DNA of 64,000 nt from Phanerodontia chrysosporium (taxonomy: Eukaryota; Basidiomycota; Agaricomycetes; Polyporales; Phanerochaetaceae): positions 186,001-250,000 of the forward strand of contig MJGA01000009.1 in the NCBI GenBank assembly GCA_001910725.1, given 5' to 3'. The notes beneath the pieces were generated by a model. It had not been told where the DNA came from. It saw only the letters and a list, made by a program, of their open reading frames with translations, and made no database searches. A program made the position numbers and the translations under genes. Shown one piece after another: positions 59,753-64,000 of this stretch (position 1 is its first letter; each line of letters opens with the position of its first letter).

Positions 59753-60487
59753 ATGTCCGACAGCAGCCCGCCGTCCAGCCCGCGCCATCTCGATTCCCTG
59801 GATAGCGAGGACTCTGGCTACGCCAGCGCATGCCACACCGAAGACTGCGCATCCGAGGCGCGCTCGCCCTCCCCGATGCTCGTCGACAGCCCGAGCGCTT
59901 CTAGCGACCTGTCTCTCAGTGACGAGTTGGCAGAGCTCGAGATTCGAGCTGCGGTGGGACTAACAGCGGAAGAGGCAGAAGCCCTGCTAGATGACGTCAA
60001 GAAGGTCTCTTGTATTCTCGACGCACTGCCCGAAGACGACATGCGCGCGGTGCTGCAGGCAGCCCAGCCGCTGGAAGAAGGATCTGCTGCAGGCGGTTCC
60101 CAAATGCTCGTGCAAGACCAAGTCCTGTGCTCCGGCAACCCCTCCTCCACGCACAGCGCCTCCGACATCCCCAGCGACACACCCTTTTCCGTGATTTGCT
60201 TGAATTACCACGTAATATCGGCGTTGCTGTCCTGTGTCGGCGTCGACGACGACACCAAGAAGGCATGGTGCGAGTCGGTGGGGGTCGTCTACGGCCGCGA
60301 GCTCACTGACGAAGAAGACCAGTTGTGCACGCTCGTGGAGCAGAACTCCGGGCTCACGATCAGCAGCCACAACCGGAGTATCATGGCGCAATACTTCATG
60401 TTGATGGGCAATACGCTGGATGAGATCTTGACCCAGCACGAGTCAGACGGCGGACGAAACTGCACCTGGTGTAATCCCCCAAAGTAG
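59753..60487 (+). CDS. Acidic hypothetical protein, 244 residues
   Basis: A single-exon frame from ATG 59753 to TAG 60487. The first 60 residues are Ser/Asp-rich and disordered (MSDSSPPSSPRHLDSLDSED). A helical segment (LTAEEAEALLDDVKKVSCIL) follows, then FSVICLNYHVISALLSCVGV, SVGVVYGRELTDEEDQLC and a C-terminal AQYFMLMGNTLDEILTQH ending CTWCNPPK. It is acidic, without signal peptide. I do not recognise a family. Codon usage and GC at third positions fit real coding sequence. Confidence 0.6.
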   Translation: MSDSSPPSSPRHLDSLDSEDSGYASACHTEDCASEARSPSPMLVDSPSASSDLSLSDELAELEIRAAVGLTAEEAEALLDDVKKVSCILDALPEDDMRAVLQAAQPLEEGSAAGGSQMLVQDQVLCSGNPSSTHSASDIPSDTPFSVICLNYHVISALLSCVGVDDDTKKAWCESVGVVYGRELTDEEDQLCTLVEQNSGLTISSHNRSIMAQYFMLMGNTLDEILTQHESDGGRNCTWCNPPK

Positions 60488-60789
60488 CTTTGTCACTTAT
60501 TACATATTGTCCACAGCCATTCTCATCGGAGTTTGCACTGAGGTTGTGTGTCCATTGGGGAATGAGGTTATTTGGCTCAACATCCGCTTCGACGCGTTGC
60601 ATTGGCTATCAGGTACTGCATTGACAGCCAAAAGCGCATTCGATCAGTTCCCGACAGAGGCCACATAGATCATGAGCCACTCACCACTCACGACATTGCT
60701 AAAACATATAAATGGCCTTAACGGGAGTGGTCTTGAACGCATATAGTCAGCTCCTGCCCCTTCCCTCTCCACAGCAACACTAGAACGAT

Positions 60790-61402
60790 ATGGACAGCCA
60801 GTTTCCGCACCCCCAGCAGCCCATGCGCTGTCGTCAGACGATCTATTACGCCTGGCCATCCAAGCTGTACGTAGCCTCGTTCACCTCGCTGCGACGGGCC
60901 ACCTCACGCAAGCTCATTCCAGGACCCAGCCCTCATGGACCACTGGTCACGCGTCCCGGCGGCGACACAACAGCGCCTCCTGCGCGCAGTCATGACCTGT
61001 GCCAGCCCGCCCGCACAGTCGTCTACGGCGGCCACCGACGACTGGCCCGTGCTCCGCGACATCCTCGACGCGCTGTACCGCCCCGAGGAGGACGTCCCGC
61101 AGACGCTGCCCGCGGCGCCACAGCTGCAGCACGCCCCGCCCATCAGCGACGATCTGCGCAAGTACCTGAGTGATACCTGGACTGAGTGGGAGAGGTATGT
61201 CGCCGAAGACGCGCTCGCCACCGGTCCGAACGCATCTCAGGCCCAGGACGCTCAGCGTCCGGGGAGCGCGCACGCTGCTGCGCCGGATGTGGCGGCGGGT
61301 GCAGAGGTTAATTTCTCCGCCGATGGCATTGACGTTATTGCTCTCCTGAGCGAATACGCGAAGCAGCTCCTTGATATGAACGCTAGTGCACAATCGTGTT
61401 GA
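60790..61402 (+). CDS. Hypothetical protein, about 185 residues
   Basis: Exon 1 (60790-60866) and exon 2 (60923-61402) flank a 56-bp GT-AG intron. The start MDSQFPH leads, after one apparently missing C in the CCCCC run at 60810-60814, to ALSSDDLLRLAIQA, which joins in phase to DPALMDHWSRVPAATQQRLL in exon 2. Without the added base, exon 1 would splice out of frame; a start at 60935 inside exon 2 is then the fallback. The remainder contains LRDILDALYRPEED, SDDLRKYLSDTWTEWERYV and a C-terminal helix DVIALLSEYAKQLLDM. It is helical and acidic, with no recognised family. Its neighbour at 59753 has a similar size and character. Confidence 0.55.
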
Positions 61403-61801
61403 CGATATGACTCACCAGGTGGCCCGATCCTGGCTCGTTGCCCGAAGTGATCGATATTGTACTGTATACTGTCTTGAGTAGACGCATACTTCTGAGATCA
61501 GACTCCTTTGATCCTTGATGTAGAGGATGGCGCCACAACGAGTCATGAATGTGCTGTTTGGTATGAGGAAGATCAGTATTGTTTGATTCTTGTTCTCAGT
61601 ATGAATTGGGGCGGTACGAGACAAGAGCCAGCGCAATACCTCCGATGATGCTGTACACAAATCCGTACTCCGTGGCGCAGTAGTTACGCCACTGCCCATG
61701 CAATTGTCCTTGTCACTCGTATAAAAGACCACTGCTGTTCTGACTTGCTCTCATCTTCACCACTCACATTGAACACACTTACCACACAAGCAGAGTCAAG
61801 C
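61403..61801. other. Intergenic, no gene seen
   Basis: About 400 bp with one minus-strand frame of 106 codons that has no domain support. Confidence 0.45.
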
Positions 61802-62088
61802 ATGTCTACCCAGCAGTCCACAGCCGTGAGTGTACCATACACCGATAGATAGCTTGAGAGGACTCACCTCGCGCCTAGCTCTCCCGGAGCTCCTCTACGC
61901 CACAGGACAACCAACGGCCGAAGGTGCAGGCCCTCGCGCGCCACGACACCATGCCTGCAGAAGACACAAGCAGCAAGCCTGATGGCTTGAAGTGGGAGGC
62001 GACCGAGATTTGGGAGAACAAGCTGCCGTGCACCGGGATGCTACCTGCGGAGGAGCCTGAAGACATGAACATGGAGGTCGATTCCTAG
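61802..62088 (+). CDS. Small acidic hypothetical protein, 77 residues
   Basis: Exon 1 (61802-61825) encodes MSTQQSTA; a 53-bp GT-AG intron precedes exon 2 (61879-62088). The product has 77 residues, hydrophilic and acidic at the end (PAEEPEDMNMEVDS), with a short central motif LKWEATEIWENKLPCTGM. It has no signal peptide. The family is not recognised. Support comes from the clean splice, compact size and stop, so this is a moderate-confidence call. Confidence 0.5.
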
Positions 62089-63080
62089 GGTCCTAACGCC
62101 AGCCGCATGTTCGATTAAACTGCATGTATGAGACCGGAAGTGAGCGCATCTGACTGAGGTGCTCGAGGAATATACAAAGCATGAAACATCTCGATTGGCT
62201 GCATTGCGCTCGGGGGTCACGGTGAAGCCGTGCATCAGACATGACTGACGCTGCGATATTCATTTTCGGTTCAATAGTTCGATCCAGAGTAATGATAAAG
62301 GAACACTATTTTACACGTCAATCCTCTTCGTTCCTAGGCAACATACAGAGTTTGAGACTGACCTGGCTGATGGAGTCTCGGACGGAAGGCCTGGCGCTTA
62401 GTGGTAGCTGAACATGATCGCTGGGACTTTGCGGCGCTTACCTCTCCGACCCGAACCACCATCTCCTCAAACGAATGGACCGCTGTCGAATTACAAGCAA
62501 CAATTCTTCATAAATAGACCCGATTTTTTGGTCTTCCTGCTCCTCGTATGATCAAAGTCGTCTTTCCTGTGTTACCGCGGAAGTCATGTTGCAGCATCCG
62601 GAACTGAGTGGCGTACGTCAACGCAGGCCTTAACAAGTCCTGGAAGTGAAGAACGGCAGGTGCTAATCAGCGCTTCAGCAGTTACAGCTATCCTTTTCTT
62701 GTATTCGAAGCAGGCCTTTCGCATTTGAACATCATGATGGCATTCGGTCAGCGCTTCTACGTTTGAAGTGGTCAAAGTGCACATGCTTGCGAAGGACGCC
62801 CCATCGCATGCTCGGCGGATAGCCCTGGATCGCGAGAATACGACCCGACTTGCGGGTAGAAGGGACGACACGAGAAGCGTCAGACGGCCAGTGCCATTCT
62901 ACACACATCACTGATTGGTTGGAGCCGCGCACTGCCATGCGCTTCAACGAATCTTCGCTACCGATGAGCACGCGCCGCACCCCCGTGTGCTCGCAGCAAG
63001 CACCCTTTGCTATATCCAACAGCTGATGGGATCACAGGCTACGGTGCTCACGTACCCACCGCCTTGGCTGTGTGCGGCGG
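62089..63080. other. Intergenic, upstream of GH43 gene
   Basis: About 1 kb of promoter-side sequence. Minus-strand frames of up to 95 codons show nothing recognisable. Confidence 0.45.
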
Positions 63081-63086
63081 TATAAG
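63081..63086 (+). promoter_or_regulatory. TATA-like element for the GH43 gene
   Basis: TATAAG lies 47 bp upstream of the ATG at 63128. Confidence 0.45.
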
Positions 63087-63127
63087 AAGGTCGGCGATGC
63101 TGGGCGAGCGTTACCCTCCCGCAAACC

Positions 63128-64000
63128 ATGTTCCCATCGGTGATCACAACCTCCGTGCTCTTCCTGCCGCTCGTTGCTGGTGCGGCGATACAGAAGCGCG
63201 GCATTACCGGACCCGTCATCACGAGCAACTTCCCTGACCCGTCGTTCGTGAAGGGCCTTGACGGGACGTGGTACGCCTTCTCGACGAACAGCGGCGGCAA
63301 GCACGTCCCCGTCGCGAACTCGCCCGACTTCGTCACCTGGACGCTCACTGGGGCGGATGCCCTGCCGACTGTCGGCGCGTGGAGCACCGGCGGAGACGTC
63401 TGGGCACCGGACGTCATTCAGCGCGTGCGCACCTTGTCTGCGTTGATGCATGGGCACGGCTGACTTCGGCGTCTCATTTTCCTCCAGCCGGACGGCAAGT
63501 TCGTCATGTACTACTCTGCAGACCAGAATGGCAACGGCGGGAAGCACTGCATCGGTGCGGCCGTAAGCGACACTGCGCATGGCCCATACACACCAGAGCC
63601 GACTGCACTCTCGTGTAACACCGCGCAGGGCGGTGCTATCGACCCTGCCGGCTTCGTCGACACGGATGGCACAGGTACGTACAAACCTTGGCAGTCGCTT
63701 GTAACATGTTGTTGACCAGCAGAACGTAGTCTGGGTCGTTTGGAAGATCGATGGTAACAGCATCGGTCATGGCGGCAACTGTAACAATGGTGTTCCACCG
63801 ATTGTATCTACGGTACGTTGTATCAGGTATGAACGAGGCCACAGATGCTAGATCCCGTTTTCTTTAGCCAATCATGCTTCAGCAGCTCGCAGCAGACGGA
63901 ATCACCCCCATCGGCTCTCCTGTTCAGAGTAAGGACTCTTATTCATTCGCCGTGATCATGCACATGCCTAATTATTGTCCATTAGTCCTCGACCGTAGTG
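63128..64000 (+). CDS. Secreted glycoside hydrolase family 43, 5' part
   Basis: The gene runs off the right edge. Exon 1 (63128-63424) starts with a signal peptide (MFPSVITTSVLFLPLVAGAA) and enters the five-bladed beta-propeller with NFPDPSFVKGLDGTWYAF, where Asp of DPS is the likely general base, and GGDVWAPDVIQ. Exon 2 begins at 63488 with PDGKFVMYYSADQNG and includes GGAIDPAGFVDTDG. The next exon, spliced at an AG at about 63729, gives VWVVWKIDGNSIGHGG; then PIMLQQLAADGITPIGSP and a further exon to the end. GH43 enzymes cleave arabinan, arabinoxylan or related plant cell-wall side chains. Which activity applies here cannot be told without the rest. Confidence 0.85.

Overview
This is nuclear DNA of a filamentous basidiomycete, most likely a wood-decay agaricomycete close to the polypores. 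I infer this from dense short introns of about 48-70 bp, CTRAY-type branch sites, TATA boxes ahead of secreted-protein genes, GC-rich coding DNA, and gene families typical of that group: DUF6593, duplicated grifolisin-type sedolisins, a basidiomycete-style small Cys-rich protein and a GH43 enzyme. The species is inferred by family recognition only. No rRNA, tRNA, CRISPR or intact transposon was recognised.

Layout. 0-9 kb: the 5' part of an HHxxxDG acyltransferase, a cyclase-family enzyme, the splicing kinase Prp4, a DUF6593 protein and a Sws1-like SWIM protein. 9-17 kb: a Pro/Ser-rich unknown, a Lys-rich unknown, a 75-residue Cys-rich protein and shugoshin. 17-37 kb: a second cyclase, sedolisin A, a Rap1-like protein, an MFS transporter, sedolisin B, a tandem pair of PP2C-type proteins (one apparently catalytically dead) and an O-methyltransferase. 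37-50 kb is sparse: one small unknown, a protein kinase and a second Rap1-like gene, with degraded short repeats between them. 50-64 kb: a secreted Cys-rich protein, a pair of related small unknowns flanking an F-box-like gene, a second MFS transporter, three small unknowns and the 5' part of a GH43 glycosidase.

How the genes work together. They do not form one pathway cluster. They mix housekeeping nuclear functions (Prp4 in splicing, Sws1 in recombination, shugoshin in cohesion, Rap1-like at telomeres) with secreted digestion (sedolisins, GH43), membrane transport and small-molecule modification. Six families occur twice within 64 kb: cyclase, sedolisin, Rap1-like, MFS, PP2C and a small unknown. 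This points to repeated local duplication and rearrangement.

Two sequence-level patterns matter when reading the models. First, at least six genes need exactly one extra base at a short G/C run to stay in frame, always in the same direction. This suggests systematic base loss in the assembly rather than six pseudogenes. Second, three or four introns appear to use GC-AG instead of GT-AG boundaries, one of them supported by comparison with its paralogue.
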